DNA from: Nitrospiria bacterium | GTDB lineage: Bacteria; Nitrospirota; Nitrospiria; JACQBZ01 | DNA length: 51,413 bases | Reading direction: 5' to 3' | Assembly (NCBI GenBank): GCA_035517655.1 | Contig: DATIYJ010000022.1 | Location: forward strand, 1 to 51,413 | Shown: positions 18,100-25,383 of the stretch, one piece after another | How the letters are laid out: each line of letters opens with the position of its first letter | Position numbering within the stretch: the stretch's first letter is position 1 | Translations under genes and position numbers: made by a program | Notes under the pieces: model-generated | What the model saw: the letters and a program-made list of their open reading frames with translations, nothing else | Told to the model about the DNA's origin: nothing | Database searches by the model: none

Positions 18100-18686
18100 T
18101 CTTTTCCCAAATACGTTATCGTTTTCAAATGCGCCAAGACGGACGGGCTGATGTCGGTTCGTGTTTCGACTTTGATCTCCTTTACGACCACGGCTCGCGG
18201 CAAGTTCTCCAACATGAGCAGATAATCTCCCAGTTCGCGAAACCGCGACTGGACGTCGATCTGGAGCGTGAGCTGGAGATAGGCCCCTTTATCCTCGATG
18301 GAATCCGGACGAATCGAAACAAACTCGATCTGCCGGAGACGGGCCAGCCGGGTCATCTCTTCCAGCAACTCCGACAGGCGGCTTCCTCCCGGGAAAAGAT
18401 CCCCCGCTTTCCCCGCCAGCTCGGCACTGGTCTCTTTCCCCTGAGCCGATTGCCGAAGCTCGTCGGCCCGCTTCCGGAGCAAGGGAATCTGCGCCGTTCC
18501 CTGATCCATTTCGGCTTTGAGAGAAACTTTCTGCGCCGACAGATCTTTGGCGCTCCGGACCATCGGAGCGACGAAATACCCGAAATAAATGAATACAACG
18601 GCGGCGATGGTCAAAATCGCGAGAGCGCGCTCGCGCATCGAGAGCTTGGTCAGGTCAAGCTTTGCAAGATAATCGTTCAGAGGCAC
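18096..18686 (-). CDS. pilO: Type IV pilus assembly protein PilO
   Basis: 196-aa inner-membrane protein: cytoplasmic N-terminus, one transmembrane helix (about 22-42), a coiled coil (about 45-85), and a ferredoxin-like periplasmic domain. LSELLEEMTRLARLRQIEF and FRELGDYLLMLENLPRAVVVKEIKVE are typical PilO segments. It partners PilN and PilP in the alignment complex. It sits 13 nt after pilN and overlaps pilP by 4 bp. Confidence 0.94.
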   Translation of the reverse strand: MPLNDYLAKLDLTKLSMRERALAILTIAAVVFIYFGYFVAPMVRSAKDLSAQKVSLKAEMDQGTAQIPLLRKRADELRQSAQGKETSAELAGKAGDLFPGGSRLSELLEEMTRLARLRQIEFVSIRPDSIEDKGAYLQLTLQIDVQSRFRELGDYLLMLENLPRAVVVKEIKVETRTDISPSVLAHLKTITYLGKE

Positions 18687-18699
18687 AATTTTCTCTGCG

Positions 18700-19299
18700 T
18701 TAGTGTAAACTCGCCGTCAACTCAAAACTCATGCCTTGCGCGCCCTCTCCGGGTTCTTTTTGAGCGTAGATCAATGAAACATACCCGTAACGGGGAGAGT
18801 GTTCGAGAGCCGCAATAAACCGGTTGATGGCGGCCTGGGACTGAGCCATGCCGGCAAAATGAAGTCCGGCTTCCGTTGACGGAGGCATAAATCCTCCGGA
18901 CTTCGAATCCGTGCTTTCCAGGCGCGTCAGCCAGACATCGTCCGGAACAAGGAGGCTCACTTCCCGCACAACATCCGACCAAAGGATGCGGTTCTTCAGA
19001 AGGTCCCTCATGGCCGCGAGCTGCTCCGCCGCGACCCCTTGCCCTGCCTGCGCCCCCGCCGACAAGCTTGCAATCTCTCCATTGAGCCGGGCCAACTCTT
19101 GCTGAGTCTTGTCCCGCTGAATCGTGAGCTCCTGAACTTCTTTTTTCATCGTGCTAACTTTCCACCAATAGCCTAAAGAAAAAACGACCAAGACGACGGC
19201 GCCGGTGGCCACGCTCACCGGAATGGCCCTCTGTTTGAAGGAAAAAGGTTTCTCCTCAAATAGAATCTCCGGCGCGATCAAATTGATATAAGATTTCAT
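18700..19299 (-). CDS. pilN: Type IV pilus assembly protein PilN
   Basis: 199-aa inner-membrane protein. The N-terminal SYINLIAPE matches the short PilM-binding motif (INLLP-like). One transmembrane helix (about 27-47) is followed by a coiled coil (about 50-85) and a periplasmic ferredoxin-like domain with ILWSDVVREVSLLVPDDVWL. It connects the PilM ring with PilO and PilP. It lies between pilM (30-nt gap) and pilO. Confidence 0.94.
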   Translation of the reverse strand: MKSYINLIAPEILFEEKPFSFKQRAIPVSVATGAVVLVVFSLGYWWKVSTMKKEVQELTIQRDKTQQELARLNGEIASLSAGAQAGQGVAAEQLAAMRDLLKNRILWSDVVREVSLLVPDDVWLTRLESTDSKSGGFMPPSTEAGLHFAGMAQSQAAINRFIAALEHSPRYGYVSLIYAQKEPGEGAQGMSFELTASLH

Positions 19300-19329
19300 T
19301 GATATCTCACGATCAAGGATCCCGTCGCC

Positions 19330-20442
19330 TCATGCGTCCGTCGTTCTCAAGGCCAGTCCCACACCGGTCGAGAATCGGGGTGCCAACAGCCGGATCTCCC
19401 GGAAGGCCGATTCCTCGCAGATTATTTCGGCAAACGGATCGTCCAATTCCACATTGGCATCGAAATAGGACGCGAAGTATTCCTGGAATCCGGGCATGAG
19501 GCCGACGCCGCCCATCAACACGATCTTTTTGACCGACCCCTCGCGGAACTGGGCCCGGTAGTAATCCATGGAGCGTTGTGTTTCCAGGACCATCCGGTCC
19601 ACCTCGGCCTTGATGATTTCGAGCCGCCGGCCGTCTTGATCCTTGGAGGGCGCGGCGGCTCCTTCGCTGGGCTTGGCGCCGGAGAGTCCCTTGTCCCGCT
19701 TCAGTTGTTCCGCTTCTTCCCGTTCGATCCCCAACCCCTGCGCGATGGCCCGGGTGATTTCCTGGCCTCCGAGCTGAACATTCCGCGTGAACCGCAAGAC
19801 GCCCCGCTTCGAGATATTGATATCCATTTTTTCGGCGCCGATATCCACAAAGACGAGGTTTTCATCCAGGTCCGATTTGTAATTCAATTTGACGGTATTG
19901 AAGAGCGCCAGCGGATTCACGTCCATCGCCGTAATCGGCAGGTTGATCCTCTTGAAGGCCCCGAGTTGGTTCATCACGGCGGCCCGTTCGGTCGCGACCA
20001 GCAACACCTCGGTTCGCTTGAGGTCGCGCTCCTGGACTTCTCCGACAACGAGATAATCCAGAACGGCATCCTCGACCGGAAACGGGATCAGTTTCTTGGC
20101 CTCCCATCGGACCGCCTCCGCCAACTCATCCTTGGGCATCTTCGGCAGCAAAATGTACCGGATGATGGGGTTGCGCCCGCCGAAATTGATCGCGATCTTT
20201 TGTCGTTTGAGCCGGCCTTCTTTAAAAACGTCATGAAGGGCCAAGGGGGCGCTCTCCTCCGGACCCGGTTGAGCGCTTGGGTCGGCGGGCGGGAGCTCGG
20301 TCAGCCCGGCATGCTTTAGAACGAGACCCTTTCGCGTGGAAGCCAGATGAACGACCTTGATCGCGCTCCGGCCGATGTCCAACCCCAGAAGATGCCGCTT
20401 CGGCATGACCCAGGAAAGCAAAGACGATCCCATCTTCTTCAC
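19330..20442 (-). CDS. pilM: Type IV pilus assembly ATPase-fold protein PilM
   Basis: 370-aa cytoplasmic actin/FtsA-like protein that forms the cytoplasmic collar of the pilus machine by binding the PilN N-terminus. The nucleotide-binding phosphate-1 segment LLGLDIGRSAIKVVHL is near residue 18, VFVDIGAEKMDINI near 215, and VLMGGVGLMPGFQEYF near 310. An insertion rich in charged and small residues (about 255-280) precedes the last subdomain. It follows the MerR-type gene by 13 nt. Confidence 0.95.
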   Translation of the reverse strand: MKKMGSSLLSWVMPKRHLLGLDIGRSAIKVVHLASTRKGLVLKHAGLTELPPADPSAQPGPEESAPLALHDVFKEGRLKRQKIAINFGGRNPIIRYILLPKMPKDELAEAVRWEAKKLIPFPVEDAVLDYLVVGEVQERDLKRTEVLLVATERAAVMNQLGAFKRINLPITAMDVNPLALFNTVKLNYKSDLDENLVFVDIGAEKMDINISKRGVLRFTRNVQLGGQEITRAIAQGLGIEREEAEQLKRDKGLSGAKPSEGAAAPSKDQDGRRLEIIKAEVDRMVLETQRSMDYYRAQFREGSVKKIVLMGGVGLMPGFQEYFASYFDANVELDDPFAEIICEESAFREIRLLAPRFSTGVGLALRTTDA

Positions 20443-20455
20443 CCACCGGCATTCA

Positions 20456-20710
20456 TTAAGACGCCCTGCGGACCAACGCGCCGCCCGCCTTCATCTCGTC
20501 AATCGCTTTCCGATAGGCCGTTTTATGTTTGAAGCCCCGTTTAAGGTACTTCCAGATCAGCTTGATCTTTAGAATGTCCTCTTCCGAATATTCCCGAGCC
20601 TCCAGATCCCCCATCGGAACGCGGCGGGGGTTGATGTACCCCTTTTGCTCCAGATAGTAGAGTTTGTGTCGGGGAATATCGACTTTTTTAAGAATGTCGG
20701 CGGTTTTCAT
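20456..20710 (-). CDS. MerR-type DNA-binding regulator at the head of pilMNOPQ
   Basis: 84-aa protein with a MerR winged-helix motif: MKTADILKKVDIPRHKLYYLEQKGYI, then a wing (PRRVPMGDLEAREYSEEDILKIKLI). It has almost no effector domain, only about 25 residues after the HTH, so it is more like the short MerR-like/SoxR-HTH proteins than a metal sensor. ATG at 20710 is preferred (GAGAGAAG upstream) over an in-frame TTG at 20737. It is the first gene after a consensus promoter and 13 nt before pilM, so it probably regulates the pilus operon or itself. Confidence 0.86.
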   Translation of the reverse strand: MKTADILKKVDIPRHKLYYLEQKGYINPRRVPMGDLEAREYSEEDILKIKLIWKYLKRGFKHKTAYRKAIDEMKAGGALVRRAS

Positions 20711-20781
20711 CAAGTGCTTCTCTCGGCGTATGGACAAATCCCTCGTGAGGATCGATTTCTAAATCTATTTTTCTAAGGTTC

Positions 20782-20809
20782 AGTGTACCAAAAAAGGCGG
20801 GATTGTCAA
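20782..20809 (-). promoter_or_regulatory. Sigma-70 promoter of the merR-pilMNOPQ operon
   Basis: Minus strand TTGACA (20804-20809), 16-nt spacer, TACACT (20782-20787). The leader to the MerR-type ATG is about 65 nt. Confidence 0.62.
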
Positions 20810-20876
20810 GCGCGCATTCGAATGCCCGTCTCCATTATTGATGATCCGGAGCCTGCTCGGAAGGAAGCCGGGCCGC

Positions 20877-21095
20877 CTATCGTCCGCGGCCCAGCATGTA
20901 CGCATAAAAGAACAGGAATATCGCGGCCAGGATCAGACTGACCCCGAAGCCGATCCGATACTTGACCACCTCCTCGTCAATCCGGGTCACCATCCGGTTC
21001 ATCTCCTTGCTCATTTTAATCAAGGTCTGTGGCGAGGCGATCAACAACCCGCCCACGGCCAGTGCGATCAAACCCAGGAAAATCATCCAGCCCAT
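20877..21095 (-). CDS. Small two-helix membrane protein, unknown
   Basis: 72 aa. The first transmembrane helix is at about 3-22, followed by an amphipathic linker (SKEMNRMVTRIDEEVVKYRI), and the second helix is at about 49-66. ATG at 21095 is chosen because GGAGG lies 5 nt upstream; a longer frame to 21176 has no ribosome site. It lies between the exported protein gene and the MerR promoter, at the end of the minor-pilin run. No family was recognised. The position suggests an accessory role in pilus assembly, which is inference. Confidence 0.72.
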   Translation of the reverse strand: MGWMIFLGLIALAVGGLLIASPQTLIKMSKEMNRMVTRIDEEVVKYRIGFGVSLILAAIFLFFYAYMLGRGR

Positions 21096-21159
21096 GGTTT
21101 CCTCCTTCGTCCGTTTTGCCGGTCTCTGAATGGATTCCGGCGCATCCAGAATTTTAATT

Positions 21160-22926
21160 TCATGGAAAATCCTCACGAGTGGCGCCCGTATTATTCGAGT
21201 TCGGACCCGGACTTCCCGAGTTGAACGCGTTCACGGTGACATCCGTTGTCCGAGTGACGGAGGCATTGTTCGTATCGGTGATTGTAATCTGAAAGGTGCT
21301 TGTCCCCGTCGAGGAAGGCGTCGTCGGAAAGACCAGATTGAACGTGCCGTCCTTGGGGGAGATCCCGACAAGCGGGAGCACATTCGTGCTTGCGCTGGGA
21401 GGCAAGATCGTCGCGGTAAAGACGACGGGATTGGTGCCGGAAACCGTCCATATATCCTCGATCGGGTCGATCGGATTCGTGCCCGGATTGGGCGGATTGT
21501 ACTGCTCGATCATCGAATAGCTGTCCGTATCCGGCAGCCCCCAGCCCGCGGGGGCCGTGATCTGGACCTGTTTCGCGTCGGCGCAGCCGTTGTTCGTAAT
21601 GGACCAGGTCATTTCCTGGTCGGTGCTGTTGGCATTGATGCTGGTAGGATTCACCTGGGGCGTGAAACCTCCGAATTTGACCGTGTTGGAATTCACCGTC
21701 TGTGTGCCGACCGGCGTCCCGGACCCGCCGGTCTGCTCCGTCCCGTTGGCCGAGCCGGTAAAGTAGAAAGTCGAGCCGGATGGGCTGCCGGTGATCTGAT
21801 AGACCCAGACGAAGTTGAAGGTGCCGCCGCCGGACGGCACGGGACCATTCGGCGCCGCCGGAGTCGGTCCGGAAACCAGCGTGACCTGCCCCCCAACCGA
21901 CACTACAAGCGCCGAGGGCGTGACATTGATGATGTTTTGCGAAAAATTGTTCGTGAGCGTCATTGTCACGGTCAGATTTGCATTGAAATAACCGCAGGTC
22001 GGTGAGGTTGCGGGCGAGGTCGTCACCGCGATACCCGCGTTAAACTGACCCATCGCCAGCGTGGGCGAAGTGGCCATGATGGAAGTGGCCGAGTTGACGC
22101 TGTTTCTCGCAAAAGCTGTGAAATAGATCGTTCCCGAATCGGTCGCATTCGTGCTGTAGGTAAATGTAATCGTCCCGGAGGCCCCCGAAGCCAGGGTCAA
22201 GGGGTTGGGACTGTACACCGTCGATGTCAGAGCTTGTGTCACGGTGCCCGTCTTTACGGCCGTGGGCGGATTCGGATTCGTGGTAATCGTGGACAGGGTG
22301 GCCGTGGAGCGATTGGCGACGGTCATCACGAGCCTGAAGCTGGCGCCGGGGGTGAGCGTGGAGATCGGAGTCCCGGACAGGTCCGTAATGATGAAGCTGG
22401 TGACCTCGAGCGACTTGAGCGTCCACGAGCCGATGCTCGTTCCTGAATTTAATGTGACACTCGTTAGGTTGGTGAACGGGGGACCGGTCGTCGTGGTGGT
22501 ATAATACGCACGGACATCTCTCAAGTGCTGGGTGACATCGGCCGAGGAATAGCCGGCCGTCATCAGAATGACGAAATTCAGATTACTACCCACCGCAATC
22601 GCATTGGCCCAACTGCTGGCCCGGAAGGTAACCGATGTCGTCGAGTAGGCCGTGCGCGTCCAGCCGGCCGGCGGCGCGATCGTCGATGGAAAGGTCGTGT
22701 TGTAGGTGTTCAAGCGGAACCGGACCTGGTAGATTCGGGCTCCGGTATTCGGATTGGTGTTGGTGTTGGTAATGAGAAAATTGGCCGTGACGGCACTTCT
22801 CATGGTGTACTGAACCGGTGTCGGGTCGGTCTGGGCCGACGTGTAGCTGTAGGCTGCCTCGGCCGAGGTCTGCCACATCCCGAGAAGGACCCCCGTCATG
22901 GCGAACGTTATCCATTTTATCTTCAT
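21160..22926 (-). CDS. Large exported Thr/Ser/Asn-rich protein in the minor-pilin cluster
   Basis: 588 aa. The signal peptide is residues 1-23 (cut near AEA-AYS). The mature part is a chain of beta-sandwich-like segments rich in Thr, Ser, Asn and Gly, in the style of CARDB/DUF11 domains (for example FRLVMTVANRSTATLSTI and LTVTMTLTNNFSQNIINVTP). Only two mature cysteines are seen (CGYFNA, NGCADA). No LPxTG, PEP-CTERM or membrane anchor is evident. ATG at 22926 begins the signal peptide; the longer frame upstream is not coding. It follows four minor pseudopilins, so it may be a pilus-tip or pilus-exported adhesin, which is inference. Confidence 0.75.
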   Translation of the reverse strand: MKIKWITFAMTGVLLGMWQTSAEAAYSYTSAQTDPTPVQYTMRSAVTANFLITNTNTNPNTGARIYQVRFRLNTYNTTFPSTIAPPAGWTRTAYSTTSVTFRASSWANAIAVGSNLNFVILMTAGYSSADVTQHLRDVRAYYTTTTTGPPFTNLTSVTLNSGTSIGSWTLKSLEVTSFIITDLSGTPISTLTPGASFRLVMTVANRSTATLSTITTNPNPPTAVKTGTVTQALTSTVYSPNPLTLASGASGTITFTYSTNATDSGTIYFTAFARNSVNSATSIMATSPTLAMGQFNAGIAVTTSPATSPTCGYFNANLTVTMTLTNNFSQNIINVTPSALVVSVGGQVTLVSGPTPAAPNGPVPSGGGTFNFVWVYQITGSPSGSTFYFTGSANGTEQTGGSGTPVGTQTVNSNTVKFGGFTPQVNPTSINANSTDQEMTWSITNNGCADAKQVQITAPAGWGLPDTDSYSMIEQYNPPNPGTNPIDPIEDIWTVSGTNPVVFTATILPPSASTNVLPLVGISPKDGTFNLVFPTTPSSTGTSTFQITITDTNNASVTRTTDVTVNAFNSGSPGPNSNNTGATREDFP

Positions 22927-22943
22927 CCGAGCACCCGCTTTCG

Positions 22944-23900
22944 TTAACGTTGGACCGTCCTCCGAATCACGCGGTTGGCGTTTCCCACCACGGCCACCGG
23001 GGTCGTCCCGGTCGAGACGATCTCGGCCTCGTAATTCGGAGGGTTGGTAGGATCGTCGTACAGGATCGGGGCGACCGGCGCCCCGGCCGCTTGGCTGGCG
23101 GATGAGCTCCCATCCTGGCATCGTCTGACCCCGTACAGCGTCATGTTCACTCCCGACCGAACCGAACCGGTATAGGTGAGCTGCTCCCAATCGACCGGAT
23201 TGGGTGAGAAAGCCGTAATGATCGCAATGGACCCGGCTGTGAGAAATTTGGAATTATCCGCGATTGTTAGTGAGGCCAACGATGTACAATTATTCGCGAG
23301 GCCACCGGCCAGAGTGGTAACCGGATAAACCAACTCTCCACGTTCATGGGAGCCAGCCGTGGAGGTGACTCCGCCGACGGGTCGGCCTCGCGTAATTCCG
23401 GTGAACTGGGCGCAGATGCCGGAACTACTGATGCCGGTGTATTGAACATACTCAAAGGGATCCATCCCGACGTCCCCGATCATCAAGTAGCCGCTTGTCG
23501 GAAAGCGGTCCGTGGTGTAAACACAGATGGGCGAGGTTGTGGCGCTGTTCGGAATCCGTCGGCGCAACTTGGTCGCAGGCAAGTTGGTGCTGACGGTAAA
23601 GCTCGCGGCATTGGGAGCCGAGCCCAGCGTTCGAGTGGAGGACGTCATGGGGTCCGACGTGCTCCGGTACCAATCCACGTTTTGCGCCAGGTTGTATTGT
23701 TCGAACTCGATCCCTCCGTCCGCGATCCCGAAGGCCAATAAACCGGCTGACTGGTTCATGGCCGTGAAGCTTTCGTTGCTCACGAGCGAAATCAGGGCCG
23801 CGCCGATCAGGGCGACGACCACCAGGATCAGGATGACGAAGATGAGGCTGGCGCCGCGTTGAGGGTCGTTCATAATAAGATGTCTTCTCTCGTTTTCCAT
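22944..23900 (-). CDS. PilX-like minor pilus protein
   Basis: 318 aa. The N-terminus has a PilX-type hydrophobic helix right after a short leader (RGASLIFVILILVVVALIG), followed by a long extracytoplasmic domain with FTAMNQSAGLLAFGIADGG, the usual PilX segment. ATG at 23900 overlaps the stop of the previous gene (TGATG) and has GGAG 7 nt upstream; a second ATG at 23873 would also give a leader-like start. It lacks the Glu at +5 of true pilins, as PilX proteins often do. It is co-transcribed with the three preceding pseudopilin genes. Confidence 0.82.
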   Translation of the reverse strand: MENERRHLIMNDPQRGASLIFVILILVVVALIGAALISLVSNESFTAMNQSAGLLAFGIADGGIEFEQYNLAQNVDWYRSTSDPMTSSTRTLGSAPNAASFTVSTNLPATKLRRRIPNSATTSPICVYTTDRFPTSGYLMIGDVGMDPFEYVQYTGISSSGICAQFTGITRGRPVGGVTSTAGSHERGELVYPVTTLAGGLANNCTSLASLTIADNSKFLTAGSIAIITAFSPNPVDWEQLTYTGSVRSGVNMTLYGVRRCQDGSSSASQAAGAPVAPILYDDPTNPPNYEAEIVSTGTTPVAVVGNANRVIRRTVQR

Positions 23901-24397
23901 CAGAAGCTCCGAGGGTGAACGCGGGAACGGAACTGGACCGCCCCCGATCCGGTGCCCACCGTGAGGGCGATCTGGACCCACCAGATATCCGTCGCGGCCG
24001 GGGATACGGCCGGCGTGGCGATCGTCGCCCCGGTGTTGTCCAGATAGGTGAAGGTCAGACTCGAAACGTTCGCGGCCAGGGTGTCGGTCGTTGCAGTGAC
24101 GCGATTGAGGTTCGTCCCCGACAGTGTATAGCTGATCGTGTTGTTGCTTGTATCGACAAACGTAAAGGTGGTCGCGCCGGCCGTGTTGACGCTCGTGTTA
24201 TTCGCCACGTTTCGAATCTCGCGGATCATTCGGTCCATCGCGATCCGGTTCACTTGCGTCCCCTCGCGGACGTTGGTCCCGGTCAGGACGCTTTCGCTTG
24301 AGTAGAGAAAGGCCCGGGCCGCAACGATTCCGATGATCCCGATCAGGATGACCGAAAAAATCAGCTCGATCAATGTCACGCCGCGCTCGTTCCGCAT
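23900..24397 (-). CDS. PilW/GspJ-like minor pseudopilin
   Basis: 165 aa. A class III leader with GVTLIEL (cleavage after Gly, Glu at +5) is followed by one hydrophobic helix and VNRIAMDRMIREIRN, a pattern typical of the PilW/GspJ group. The C-terminal domain is Thr/Asn rich. It is predicted to be processed by the PilD peptidase and to sit in the pilus tip complex with its neighbours. It overlaps the next gene by 1 nt and follows the PilV-like gene by 7 nt. Confidence 0.86.
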   Translation of the reverse strand: MRNERGVTLIELIFSVILIGIIGIVAARAFLYSSESVLTGTNVREGTQVNRIAMDRMIREIRNVANNTSVNTAGATTFTFVDTSNNTISYTLSGTNLNRVTATTDTLAANVSSLTFTYLDNTGATIATPAVSPAATDIWWVQIALTVGTGSGAVQFRSRVHPRSF

Positions 24398-24404
24398 GCA
24401 TCCT

Positions 24405-24824
24405 CTAATGATTCGTAACCAGCGAGACCAACACGGCGGCCGGCACGCTCGGCCCGACGCCCGACGCCTGGACCGTGACCTGGACCTGCTTGTAATCGGT
24501 CGGACAGGCCGCCGTCGTGGTCAGGGCATTGTTCGTAAAACAGGTGATCGTCACACTTCGATTATATTTTGTGAACCCGGTCACCGGATTCTCCGCCGGA
24601 TAATTGCCGGCGATAATATAGCCGAATCCGCGCCCCGGATTATTCCGGTCGCCCATGATCTCTTCCATTTTCTCCTGGGCCAGATCGGCCGCCGTCGTTG
24701 TTCCCACCGTATTCACCTGCCGGCTCGTCATGAAACCGACGGCCGAGATCAGACCCGGAATCGCGATCGCGAGGATCACGATGGTCAGAATCACTTCAAT
24801 CAATGTAAACCCTTTGGATCTCAT
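24405..24824 (-). CDS. PilV/GspI-like minor pseudopilin
   Basis: 139 aa, starting MRSKGFTLIEV with Glu at +5 and a strong hydrophobic helix. DLAQEKMEEIMGDRN after the helix is characteristic of PilV/GspI proteins. Two cysteines (TCFTNN and ACPTDY) could form a disulfide. ATG at 24824 is 5 nt after the stop of the FimT-like gene; the longer frame to 24989 is a shadow. It is part of the minor-pilin priming complex. Confidence 0.87.
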   Translation of the reverse strand: MRSKGFTLIEVILTIVILAIAIPGLISAVGFMTSRQVNTVGTTTAADLAQEKMEEIMGDRNNPGRGFGYIIAGNYPAENPVTGFTKYNRSVTITCFTNNALTTTAACPTDYKQVQVTVQASGVGPSVPAAVLVSLVTNH

Positions 24825-24829
24825 CGTCG

Positions 24830-25354
24830 TCAGTGGGTCAGATTGCCCGTGTTCTGTTGAATCGTAATCACGCGATTCCTTCCCGAATAATTCAAGATGA
24901 CGCTGCTCGTGCAGGTCAGGACGGTGCCGTTGGTGTCGGTCGGCGCCCCGATGCTGTTGAACTCCATGACGCCGCCGGCCCCCCCGCAAAAAGGCGTCGC
25001 CGAACTGAAGCGAACGCCGCTAAGCTGCCCCTGGCGGTAAGCATCAAAATTGACGACGAGCGTCGCCCCCAGACTCGACGGATCCGCGACGGGCACGTCC
25101 GGGTTCGGGGAAGCATCACGATAAATGGTGTACCCGGCCGTCGAAGTGATCGTGATCCCGTGCCGGCTCTGCGTGCTGACGGCCAGTTGCTGTGCATAGC
25201 GCAGATCGCCCACGACCTTGTTCACGGCCTGATCGAGCCTGCTGTCCGAGAGGCTGGAAAGGCTGAGCGACACGACGGCGCCCAGGATGAGCACAATCAG
25301 GATGGTCAGGACCAATTCGATCAGCGTGAAGCCGTTCCCGTCCTTGCCCGCCAT
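24830..25354 (-). CDS. FimT/GspH-like minor pseudopilin
   Basis: 174 aa with leader MAGKDGNGFTLIEL (Glu at +5), a hydrophobic helix, and LVGDLRYAQQLAV-like text (VVGDLRYAQQLAVSTQSRHG), the family hallmark of GspH/FimT. A cysteine pair (FCGG, LTCTS) lies in the C-terminal beta domain. GGGAG is just upstream of the ATG. It is the first of four consecutive minor pseudopilins and follows the TMTC-like gene by 29 nt. Confidence 0.88.
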   Translation of the reverse strand: MAGKDGNGFTLIELVLTILIVLILGAVVSLSLSSLSDSRLDQAVNKVVGDLRYAQQLAVSTQSRHGITITSTAGYTIYRDASPNPDVPVADPSSLGATLVVNFDAYRQGQLSGVRFSSATPFCGGAGGVMEFNSIGAPTDTNGTVLTCTSSVILNYSGRNRVITIQQNTGNLTH

Positions 25355-25383
25355 ACTCTCCCTCTTACTGAAATTTTAGCACG

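Noticed and set aside
22927-23190. 88-codon N-terminal extension of the exported Thr-rich protein
   Set aside because: It would bury the signal peptide and overlaps the PilX-like gene in another frame.
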